Shown here in pieces: positions 9,684 to 16,230 of a stretch of 16,230 nucleotides of DNA; position 1 is the first letter of the stretch; every line of letters begins with the position of its first letter. The position numbers were made by a program, and so were the translations under genes. The stretch is from assembly GCA_910592205.1 (NCBI GenBank), contig CAJVPJ010000813.1, positions 1-16,230 on the forward strand. Direction: 5' to 3'. The notes beneath the pieces are model-generated. The model was not told the DNA's origin, made no database searches, and was given only the letters and a program-made list of their open reading frames with translations. Source of the DNA: Paraglomus occultum (taxonomy: Eukaryota > Glomeromycota > Glomeromycetes > Paraglomerales > Paraglomeraceae).

Positions 9684-9834
9684 CAGTCAACTCTCTTTAT
9701 AAGGACTTGATGTCTCATAAGGACCACCTGTGCTTTCCCGAATCGTATATTCTTGATGATTCTACGCTTCATTTAAGGACTCGCCAAGACCGACTTGCTT
9801 TAGCCGAGGTTTTTCTTATAAAGAGAGTTGACTG
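9684..9834. mobile_element. 151 bp MITE with perfect 20 bp terminal inverted repeats
   Basis: The ends are exact reverse complements: CAGTCAACTCTCTTTATAAG at 9684-9703 and CTTATAAAGAGAGTTGACTG at 9815-9834, and one further T/A pair matches outside. Inside, ATAAGGAC or TTAAGGAC recurs three times (about 9699, 9717 and 9773), typical of subterminal transposase-binding repeats. There is no coding capacity. The CAGT start and the AGTCAA core resemble pogo/Tigger ends, including those of the element at 12497-14327, so a pogo-type transposase probably moved it. The flanking dinucleotides are TT and AT, so no intact TA target duplication is seen. Confidence 0.8.
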
Positions 9835-10539
9835 ATATTTTGAATTTTATGGGAGCACAAGTAAGATTTCAAGACGCCAATATTAGGTTAAGCAGAACAG
9901 GCATAATCTGAGTCTTAAGCTCAATTGAACGATAATGTAAGCAAAGAGAGTTCCATGCCGCGGAGCTATTTGTGATAGATGTCAATAGATAACGTATACT
10001 TGTGTAATTATAGTTTTTTCTGTAACTCTGGCAATAGTAAATGTCAAAAGGCCAATTTATCGCCCACATGTAAACTCGACAACTCAAAAGACCGATTTGT
10101 GTATATAGCGATAATCTAACGTGAATGACGTGACTGGTTTTTAACACAGCATAGTAATAGCTCCTTCACATTTGTTAAAAGATTGTTAACTTTATATGTC
10201 TGGCATGTTTACTCTACTTACTAGTACGCTAATTATCTTCTAACGGTTTGGAGGCCAAATGAAAGTAATTATATGTCCGATAAAAATTTTTTTCCCGAGT
10301 GAAGATAACCAAGGAATGTGTCATGAGTGTTAATGCTAACTATCTGCTATCAACCGTTACGCGTTTTGATTTAGCGTGTACTTGAAGAGAATGTATATCG
10401 CGCGACCGTAACGATATGTTATTCACGTGATTTAATGGTTTAGGCGCTTATTTTTGTGAGACAATAACAGTTTGCATTGCAGTTGTCTGCCCCGGAGTAA
10501 TAGCGCAGAATACTCTACTGATCTTGTCGACTCGTAAAA
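9835..10539. other. Intergenic region upstream of BUD31
   Basis: A 92-codon minus-strand frame spans 9869-10147 but has no recognisable domain, lacks a convincing start, and reads like chance sequence. The last 150 bp before the BUD31 ATG are relatively G/C-richer and probably hold its promoter and leader. No TATA box is obvious there. Confidence 0.4.
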
Positions 10540-11312
10540 ATGCCAAAGATTAGACACGCTCGTTCGCGAAGGCCACCTGAGGGGTTCGACGAGGTCGAGC
10601 CAACTCTTCTTGAGTTTGCTCAAAAGATGAAAGATGGTAAAACTTTATAGAGTCAGTTTCTTTACTACCAAAAGAGTTGATTTCTTAAAACTATGCGTAG
10701 CATACTGATCGGTCATGTAAATTTAGCCGAAAATGAGCCGCACGAAGGGAAGCGTCGTGTAGAATCTTTATGGCCTATATTTCGTCTTCATCACCAGCGA
10801 TCTCGTTATGTTTACGATCTATACTACAAACGTCAAGCTATAACAAAAGATTTGTATGATTACCTTCTGAGACACGGATATGCTGACGCCAATTTGATCG
10901 CAAAGTGGAAGAAGGTATGAAACATGCTTTTTTGTTTGGTGTTCTTGTCCTGCAAACTTGCTTGTTCTAATACGTTGATATTCGATAAATAGCCTGGATT
11001 TGAAAGACTCTGCTGTCTGCGATGTATCCAACCCAGAGACACAAACTTCGGCACAACTTGTATTTGTCGTGTTCCAAAATCAAAGTTGGAAGAGGGACGC
11101 ATAGTAGAGTGTGTTTTGTGTGGTTGCAGGTAACTTGGTTAATTTATCTTGCAGTCTCTCTTTTGTTCGGAGAATTTCGTGAAGGGTAACAAAATTTTGG
11201 ACCTGTTTTTCCTTGTAGAGGATGTTCGAGCACAGATTTCGTATCGTCAAGGAAGGAAGCAAAGGTGAAAGACAATTTACCTGGTCAATCTAGTCAATCT
11301 AGTCAATCTTGA
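10540..11312 (+). CDS. BUD31: BUD31 (G10 family) pre-mRNA splicing factor, four exons
   Basis: Exons at 10540-10636, 10727-10914, 10993-11129 and 11219-11312 join in frame to 171 residues. BUD31/G10 is a conserved zinc-binding spliceosome component in the Prp19/NTC-related set, acting in the nucleus. The family signatures are all present: an N-terminal MPK plus basic region, [78 protein letters not shown] and [10 protein letters not shown]. The cysteines expected for the zinc cluster are intact. Family members usually end within a few residues of CRGC. Here the frame goes on for about 27 more residues, rich in S, K and Q and ending in QSSQSSQS. The start is supported by the family's conserved MPK opening. 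The gene looks intact and functional. Confidence 0.95.
10637..10726 (+). other. BUD31: BUD31 intron 1 (90 nt)
   Basis: The donor is GTAAAA and the acceptor TTTAG. A CTGAT branch-site candidate lies about 20 nt before the acceptor. Removing it joins AAA GAT G to CC GAA AAT, restoring the conserved [10 protein letters not shown] run. Confidence 0.92.
10915..10992 (+). other. BUD31: BUD31 intron 2 (78 nt)
   Basis: The donor is GTATGA and the acceptor ATAG. A strong branch-site match (TTCTAATAC) lies about 25 nt before the acceptor. It is a phase-0 intron between AKWKK and PGFERLCC. Without splicing the frame stops at the donor's TGA. Confidence 0.92.
11130..11218 (+). other. BUD31: BUD31 intron 3 (89 nt)
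   Basis: The donor is GTAACT. The acceptor TTGTAG is preceded by a pyrimidine tract (CTGTTTTTCC). It splits the arginine codon of CGCRGC, and joining AG to A GGA TGT restores that motif. Confidence 0.88.
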
Positions 11313-11361
11313 AGATTGAAGGATTGTCGTGAACGAACAAGCGATGAGACCGAATGTGTAT

Positions 11362-11367
11362 AATAAA
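11362..11367 (+). terminator. BUD31: Candidate polyadenylation signal (AATAAA) of BUD31
   Basis: An AATAAA lies 50 bp after the BUD31 stop in A/T-rich DNA, a normal position for a short fungal 3' UTR. Confidence 0.5.
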
Positions 11368-11591
11368 TTAGAAATGATCATACGGCGCGATGTCGACAAG
11401 TTAAACTTTCAAAATATTGATATAGCTAATCGTTAATGATTTAAGTTACATACGTGACATAACAATATAACAGTAAACGGAATACGAAACCGCAAAGAAA
11501 TTCAGAGTTCTATCTAGTATGTGCAAATTAACTCTCAGGTTACTGGCACGAGAATTTTTCGCTAACTGCACATGTGTATCAAGACGTGTCT

Positions 11592-11771
11592 TCAATCAAG
11601 GTCATTTTTAACAATTCTGTTGCCGTCTTTTACTTTAAACTTCTCTTGAAATTTGGCTACTTCTCTACCGATTTCTAGTACTTCAATGGCTAATTCTTCT
11701 CGTAGTCCGTTTATTTGTCGTTCATAAAAGCATGTGGGGTAAAACTGGTAGTTTCTTTTTCTTGCCACGTC
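11592..11771 (-). pseudogene. 59-codon coding-like frame, helical, unknown
   Basis: A minus-strand frame between two stops reads RKRNYQFYPTCFYERQ, then INGLREELAIEVLEIGREVA and KFQEKFKVKDGNRIVKND. The L/E/K spacing suggests an amphipathic or coiled-coil helix. It has no ATG at its open end. It lies downstream, on the same strand, of the transposase remnant at 12110-12407 and could be part of that decayed unit or a separate fossil. Confidence 0.3.
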
Positions 11772-12109
11772 TTATGCAAGCACAAATAATGTTCGCAACC
11801 TAACACATTCACCAGATTTCGTAACTTAATAAGTTTGCCTTGCAACTGTCACGTCTTGCTGTTCTATCAGTTGATTTACTGCGAACTTTACTTTACAAAC
11901 GACTTTATTAGATTCACAAGTAGTCCCTCGATTGTTTCAATGTTTTAAGTCTTGACCAACTCTTTCATCCGGGTCAACGAATGTTTGACGTCAGATGCAG
12001 TTTAGGATGACGTTCTAATTTCTCTTTCTCTTTTTCCTTGCACTAGCATTCAAATCACTAGTCTCTTGTAGCCAGCTGTGGCCAATCAGTTGCATTTATG
12101 AGTGTGGGA

Positions 12110-12407
12110 CCAAAGTAATGATTTTTAGCAGCATATTCTGTGATCTTGTATCTGTACAAATCCAGATGTCGCCACATTTTTTCGCGCAAATCTACGAATT
12201 GTTATTAAATCGACGGAATCGAGACCACAAAGAACTGTTCTTGTAATCCATTCCACGTATATAATTGTTTCTTGCATATCGTTTGGCTGCTCCCCAATAA
12301 CTTTCGGTAAAATCGAATTCACAAACGTGATCTGCGATTTGTGTACAGACTTTTTTACGCGATACTATAAAATTTCCCATAAAACGCGACGCGTAAATGA
12401 AAGTCAT
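12110..12407 (-). pseudogene. C-terminal fragment of a DDE-superfamily transposase, frameshifted
   Basis: Protein-like pieces follow each other across frames on the minus strand: CEFDFTESYWGAAKRYARNN, then LYTWNGLQ, then GLDSVDLITIRRFARKN, then MWRHLDLYRYKITEYAAKN. This order matches the C-terminal part of fungal DDE transposases of Tc1/IS630-like type. There, a 'CE(L)NxIExxWGaaKRYxR' block carries the last catalytic acidic residue, followed by 'TIRxFARKsxRYMDxY'. The Asn and Ile before the Glu are altered here (DFTES). At least three frame changes make it dead. It is a different family from the pogo element beside it. Confidence 0.6.
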
Positions 12408-12496
12408 AAACTTGCCGTCTACAGATTAAATTTATTACATAGTCGCTCTCAATAAGATAAAGCCATCGGGCTGGACCAAAATGATCATATTATCGA

Positions 12497-12516
12497 AAGT
12501 TTATTATAATGAAATT
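12497..12516 (+). repeat. Left terminal inverted repeat of the pogo element
   Basis: AAGTTTATTATAATGAAATT matches the reverse complement of 14308-14327 at 17 of 20 positions. The first base is expected to be C (CAGT) in an intact pogo end. Confidence 0.65.
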
Positions 12517-12589
12517 TTCGTTATAACGAAGGTCATATTTGAGTCACGTGAAACATTATTATATCAAGCGAAAGTTCTTTATTCGGATA

Positions 12590-14094
12590 AATTATTTTAT
12601 ATTAGAAATAAATCTAAGGTGCCTTGTCGCTTAGCACTAATTGAATGTAAAAGTTTTTTTTTTCTTTATGCTTAACAAAGTTTTAACTTCTTCACTTGTG
12701 ATGACAAATTCTTAATTCTGATGTCTATTCCGTGAACTGCTTCACCGCTTTTGACAATAGAAATCTGTTCCTTAGGCTCATCGAGTTTGTCGGGTTTGTC
12801 CGGAGAGCTTACCATGTCAATTATCTCTTGGTCAGTGGACATTTCCCAAGGATTGAGCTCATTGTCGATTTGGATAATATGATGGAGTCCGAAATAGGTA
12901 ATCAGTCGATTAAATGTTGAATATTATCGTCGTTGTCAATACCCTCCTCTTTATTAAAATTCAAGAATGCGGTCATTTTATTATTGATATCCATGTTAGA
13001 TTGTGTTAGTATTTGAGTTTTTCTCCAACTGTTCCGAATTGTGTTAATATTACGTTATTTCAAGCGCTTGCAGCTAGTATGATTGCATCTGCAATAGTAA
13101 GTTCAGAAATTTTGGTTCTTATATTTAATATTAACGCAAGATTATACGCATCAATACGTTTTCGCAGAGAAGACGGCCTTAAGTTGATATACGTTAACTA
13201 ACGACCTTTAAACTTAATGTAGACTTTCATTAAAATTGTTATTCTTGTACTTACCTAATAATCCCCACGTTCATAGGGTGCAAATGAGAAGTGGTGTTTG
13301 GAGGGAAAAAATGGACTTTGACATTACTCAGTGAATTAATATTATTAATAGATTGGCATGATGCGTTAGAAGAATGTGACGTCCACGTTGCATCAGCGTG
13401 TCAAGGTTTCTGTCAAATATCCCAGACATTTTTATTCCAAAATAGTAAACAGGCAGAGACTTTTTATCAATTTTTTTTCAACGAGCGTGGATTTTGCCAT
13501 TTATTAATAACTAGCGGTGTTAATTTATGACTTCCGGTAGCGTTAACGGTCAATAAGATTGTAATACATTGCTTTGACTTTTTGATTCCAAAAGACGACC
13601 CAGTTGAAATAGATTTTGACGGCAAAAGTTGCCAACACAATGCGGTCTCATCAAAATTATAGATGTTTCTGGCTGGTAATTGTAATCGGGGCGCTAGCAG
13701 CTTTGAACGTCAGCCGTCTGATGCATTAAACTTTTCGATATTTGCCAGAGTCGCGAAAGCCTTTGCTTTTCGCAAAACATGACCAGATATGACTCGGAAA
13801 CTCGATTTGCATGCTCTATCCACGTATAAAGAGCTTCCTCAATTATAGGATAGGCGGCAGTTTGTTCGCGTTTTTTCTTCGTTGAGGTTAAACTTTCGTC
13901 TAAAGTCAGTCGGTCTGATAACCTTTTAAAAATGGTAAAACCCGTATTTTCTTTGATCCCAAACAGTTTAGCAAGCTCCGCTTGAGTCAAATTAGGCTGA
14001 GCTTTCTTTTTTAAACACAAATCTCTTTTCTGAACGCCTGTTAGAGTAACCCGCTGTATTGCAGGCTTTTACTAATTATACTTGCATTGTTCAT
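12590..14094 (-). pseudogene. pogo/Tigger-like transposase (CENP-B-type HTH plus DDE domain), inactivated
   Basis: The N-terminal DNA-binding region reads RVTLTGVQKRDLCLKKKAQP, then QAELAKLFGIKEN. A second helix-turn-helix with PIIEEALYTWIEHANRVSES follows, then KAKAFATLANIEKFNASDG. The DDE domain follows: IYNFDETALCWQLLPSKSIS (first catalytic Asp, codon at 13650-13652), then LTVNATGSHKLTPLVI, LPVYYFGIKMSG, HILLTHHAN, and VKVHFFPPNTTSHLHPMNVG. Against the family pattern, the second Asp block (LLLDNA) is now LLTHHA, and the third (QPLD) is HPMN with Asn for Asp. A C-terminal tail follows, with DELNPWEM-like acidic text and KRQGTLDLFL. Several frameshifts and stops break it. A likely original start is the ATG at 14092-14094. 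The plus-strand frames over this interval are shadows. Confidence 0.82.
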
Positions 14095-14307
14095 CTGTCT
14101 TTTTACTTGTGGGGGAACTAGTTAAAGAGAATAAGAATTTATGATAAAAGCATCGAAATCTCGATTAATTGGTTTAATTTAATTGGTACAATTTAATATG
14201 ATGTTCTGCTCATTATATCGAGGTTAGCTTGGTTCGATATAAATGCACAAAAACATCGCTATAACGTTATATCGCGAGATTATAAGTATCTTCATTATAT
14301 CGAGCCC

Positions 14308-14327
14308 AATTTTATTATAATTGACTT
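14308..14327 (-). repeat. Right terminal inverted repeat of the pogo element
   Basis: Read on the minus strand this is AAGTCAATTATAATAAAATT, the partner of 12497-12516. Homology between the two ends continues inwards into a GATATAATGAAG/GTTATAACGAAG block. Confidence 0.65.
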
Positions 14328-14486
14328 GGTTCCGGAAAAAAGCGTCATATTGAACTTATCGGGAAGCATTGTATCAAGAGTGACTGTGTATTTACTATAC
14401 TGCCACAACAAGATTTTTTGAACGTAAAAAAGTAAGTCTATCTTTGCCACATGCTGAATTAATAAAGCTTTTAGCCGCGTATATTC

Positions 14487-14920
14487 CTACTGACATCTGG
14501 CCACTGCATCGTGCGTTAGACGTTTGGTGCTATGTCCTTGGACATGCGTGCTAGTATCTAGGATGTACTGTGTATACGTTACTACCTACTGGCGTATGAC
14601 CATGACGTGTTTGAAAATACCTTCTAAAAATGGTTTGATCATTTCCTCCCCTACATGCTGTCCCAGTATACCGCGACTTTGCAATGCTTCTTGTAACAAT
14701 TTGTTGTGCGAATATAAATGTTAACCAACTCCCATTGCAATATTATTTTCATTAATTTATTGGAAAAATTGTCTCTAACCGGCATAATTCTATGAATTTG
14801 AATACAAACTGTCGTTATGTATATAGATCTGCCTTGTTTATCATTAGTTTTATAAACAACCGACTTCCTAGGTTCAAGCAGACTCGCGTAAAAATAAAAA
14901 TTTAAATGGATGTCAATCAT
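14487..14920 (-). pseudogene. Unrecognised decayed minus-strand ORF
   Basis: Two overlapping minus-strand frames look coding. The upstream one (14651-14920) reads SLLEPRKSVVYKTNDKQGRS and IMPVRDNFSNKLMKIILQWE. The second (14487-14708) continues as HNKLLQEALQSRGILGQHVG, EEMIKPFLEGIFKHVMVIRQ, one TAG, then TYTQYILDTSTHVQGHS. One frameshift plus one stop would join them into a protein of more than 120 residues. I do not recognise the family. It lies just outside the right end of the pogo element, which may have landed in or near it. Confidence 0.35.
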
Positions 14921-15012
14921 AGTTGGTTCATACTAAAGTAATTTTACAAAAAAAAAGCAAAATAATTATTAGTTTATTCAACGAATAATTGCTTATGTTG
15001 GACTTGTTTCTT

Positions 15013-15250
15013 GGTTTATCATAGGTTGTTAATATTAAAGTTCAATTAGTGCTTTTATTCTTCGTTCTTCTTGATAAATTTCACAAGTAGTTTTTCTTTA
15101 TCTGGAGACTTGAGTATCATTAACTTTAAAAACGTATAGAGCAATTTCTTTTCCCCTTGAGCTTTTTCTAGAATGCTTCTAACAGTGCTGTAATTCTTTT
15201 GTTCCGTGGTGGATTTGATGTAAATTAGTCTCATACTAATGTTATATGTA
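15013..15250. repeat. Dispersed repeat, copy B (partner at 4520-4745)
   Basis: This is the better preserved copy of the repeat, in the same orientation and about 10.5 kb from copy A. Similarity covers the 59-codon minus-strand ORF and about 40 bp beyond its stop, down to the shared GGTTTATCAT. No terminal inverted repeats, poly(A) tail or target duplications were found, so the mode of duplication is open. Confidence 0.75.
15055..15234 (-). CDS. 59-residue ORF inside dispersed repeat copy B, unknown function
   Basis: ATG (15232-15234) to TAA (15055-15057) reads MRLIYIKSTTEQKNYSTVRS, ILEKAQGEKKLLYTFLKLMI, LKSPDKEKLLVKFIKKNEE. It is lysine-rich and probably helical. In copy A the sequence after SPDKE-like text stays open in another frame (DKEEITYEIYQAERKIKPIN). 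Copy B reads CEIYQEERRIKALIE in that frame too, so the ancestral protein probably ran on differently and copy B may itself be frameshifted. Function unknown. Confidence 0.35.
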   Translation of the reverse strand: MRLIYIKSTTEQKNYSTVRSILEKAQGEKKLLYTFLKLMILKSPDKEKLLVKFIKKNEE

Positions 15251-15949
15251 TATTAATATATAGAGTGAAATACATTACTGCTGTATATGTAGTAGCAGTA
15301 GTATAAGTAGTAATGATAAAATGTTTATTTTTACATTCTGGGAATACCAAAATTAAATAATAACAATGTATCTACATAAAAAAATCTGCCACATTAGCCA
15401 TTTTCAGCTCATGCAGTCAAATGTTCACTTTGTCTGTATGCCCCAAATGTTCATACATTGTGTGATAGCATTCAAGTAAAAAAGTTATTATTATCTCAAC
15501 TGAGTTTAAATCTTTAATACTAGTACTGTATATTAATATGAATCTGTGAATTCTCAGACATGAGCCACACATACACAGCCATCAAATCACTTAAATCTTA
15601 TCAGTAGCAATCTTTGTTTCGTTGCGCTCTTATATCATTTATTGTCATAGTTAATACTACCCTCATACTCATGAAATGAAATGCAACGTGATTTCACGGG
15701 TTACAGAATGCGTTAAGTTGGTAATTGTCTTTCTATTTGCAGACAAATACAATTGTGAGCAAACATCTTCTGATCTGACATATCATTGTGAAAGAATGCC
15801 TCTCAGTTATATGCTTGAGTTACTGAAAACGTTAGTGGGAAAGAACTGAAAAACGAGAATATTAAAATGGCGTAATTCGCTTTGAGGTACAAATACAATT
15901 GTTACCCAAGACCTTTTGGTACCATTGATTAAAAAATGTGCTGTGCAAG
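15251..15949. other. A/T-rich intergenic region
   Basis: No gene seen. There is a short GTA-type repeat near 15281-15316. The 13-mer ACAAATACAATTG occurs twice (about 15743 and 15888). The end nearest the TMBIM gene is probably its 3' flank. Confidence 0.4.
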
Positions 15950-15955
15950 TTTATT
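15950..15955 (-). terminator. Candidate polyadenylation signal of the TMBIM gene
   Basis: Read on the minus strand this is AATAAA, about 80 bp downstream of the TMBIM stop codon. Confidence 0.45.
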
Positions 15956-16032
15956 ATAGCTCAACTATTTACACATACAAATTATTTGTGTTTGTTCTGC
16001 AATGACTATAAATTAATATATAATAAAACATG

Positions 16033-16230
16033 CTAACCTGAATCACCACCTAAAAGTGTCAAGATGGCAATAAAAAGATTTACTATATCCAGATACAAGT
16101 CAATTGTACCCAAGATGTATTCTAATCAAATTATAACAATGGTTTTAATAACGATTGTAATGTTACTTTCATAAACAAATAACTTTATACTGACCTTCTG
16201 GGCTCAGTTTATTGAATATCTCATACGTAT
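16033..16230 (-). CDS. Bax-inhibitor-1 (TMBIM/LFG) family protein, C-terminal two exons, partial
   Basis: The minus strand holds the last two exons, 16195-16230 (open at the window edge) and 16033-16121, joined across a 73 nt intron with a GTCAGT donor and a GATTAG acceptor. The spliced end reads TYEIFNKLSPEEYILGTIDL, then YLDIVNLFIAILTLLGGDSG and a stop. The LSPEEY(I/V)xGxxxLYLDI(I/V)N(L/I)F signature, followed by one hydrophobic segment and a short tail, is characteristic of the BI-1 superfamily. These are multi-pass membrane proteins of the ER or Golgi involved in calcium leak and stress-linked cell survival. The intron splits the GAA codon in the LSPEEY motif. Most of the gene lies outside the window. 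Subfamily (BI-1 versus Lifeguard) is uncertain; the SPEEY form favours Lifeguard-like. Confidence 0.8.
16122..16194 (-). other. Intron in the TMBIM gene (73 nt)
   Basis: On the minus strand the donor is GTCAGT and the acceptor GATTAG. Removal joins CCA GAA G to AA TAC ATC, restoring the conserved SPEEYI motif. Confidence 0.82.

Larger units (their letters stand above)
12497..14327 (-). mobile_element. Decayed pogo/Tigger-type DNA transposon, about 1.83 kb
   Basis: The element carries a pogo-type transposase remnant on the minus strand between imperfect terminal inverted repeats that match at 17 of 20 positions. Subterminal regions on both sides carry TATAACG/TATATCG-like motifs, for example TTCGTTATAACGAA at 12517-12530 and ATAACGTTAT near 14263. 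These are typical of this superfamily. The size fits a nearly full-length pogo element. The flanks no longer show a TA duplication. Because the whole element decayed together, it is an old insertion. Confidence 0.8.

Noticed and set aside
9869-10147. 92-codon minus-strand frame between the MITE and BUD31
   Set aside because: It has no recognisable motif, no good start and irregular composition. I could not separate it from chance.
10819-11262. Minus-strand frames opposite BUD31
   Set aside because: They are antisense shadows of conserved BUD31 exons.
12481-13530. Four plus-strand frames of 62-79 codons
   Set aside because: They lie antisense to the pogo transposase remnant (the first starts just outside its left end), whose minus-strand blocks match the family in order.
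1-16230. tRNA, rRNA, CRISPR array, or bacterial-type defence or toxin system
   Set aside because: No B-box/anticodon arrangement, no regularly spaced direct repeats and no such protein families were found. Introns and transposon types indicate a eukaryotic nuclear region.

Overview
The window looks like A+T-rich nuclear DNA from an early-diverging fungus. The evidence is short introns (73-90 nt) with GT/AG ends, eukaryotic housekeeping genes (the spliceosomal protein BUD31 and a Bax-inhibitor-1 family protein), a large intronless F-box/LRR gene, and many decaying LINE and pogo/Tigger-type transposons. Together these are most like an arbuscular mycorrhizal fungus (Glomeromycotina). That placement is an inference from family style, not from a marker gene.

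Layout. 1-1529: A/T-rich DNA with no gene seen. 1530-2890: 5'-truncated, frameshifted LINE (reverse transcriptase C-terminus plus zinc-binding tail). Its 3' end abuts a broken minus-strand ORF (2885-3157) with a possible PD-(D/E)XK motif. 3160-5510: unrecognised, broken coding-like segments and the first copy of a ~230 bp dispersed repeat. 5510-7550: non-coding, with a CGCAAC-type hexanucleotide array. 7555-8853: intact F-box gene on the plus strand. 9684-9834: a 151 bp MITE with perfect 20 bp terminal inverted repeats. 10540-11312: complete four-exon BUD31 gene. 11592-12407: minus-strand remains of a second DDE-type transposase and a coiled-coil-like ORF. 12497-14327: a nearly full-length but dead pogo/Tigger element with recognisable terminal repeats. 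14487-14920: an unrecognised decayed ORF. 15013-15250: the second copy of the dispersed repeat, with a 59-codon ORF. 16033-16230: last two exons of a Bax-inhibitor-1 (TMBIM) family gene on the minus strand, running off the window.

Only three genes look functional: F-box, BUD31 and TMBIM. They do not form a pathway or cluster; they are islands in a transposon graveyard. I found no defence system, biosynthetic cluster, CRISPR array or tRNA. The least explained items are the dispersed repeat pair, the MITE, the BUD31 C-terminal tail, and several decayed minus-strand ORFs that read as protein but match nothing I can name.
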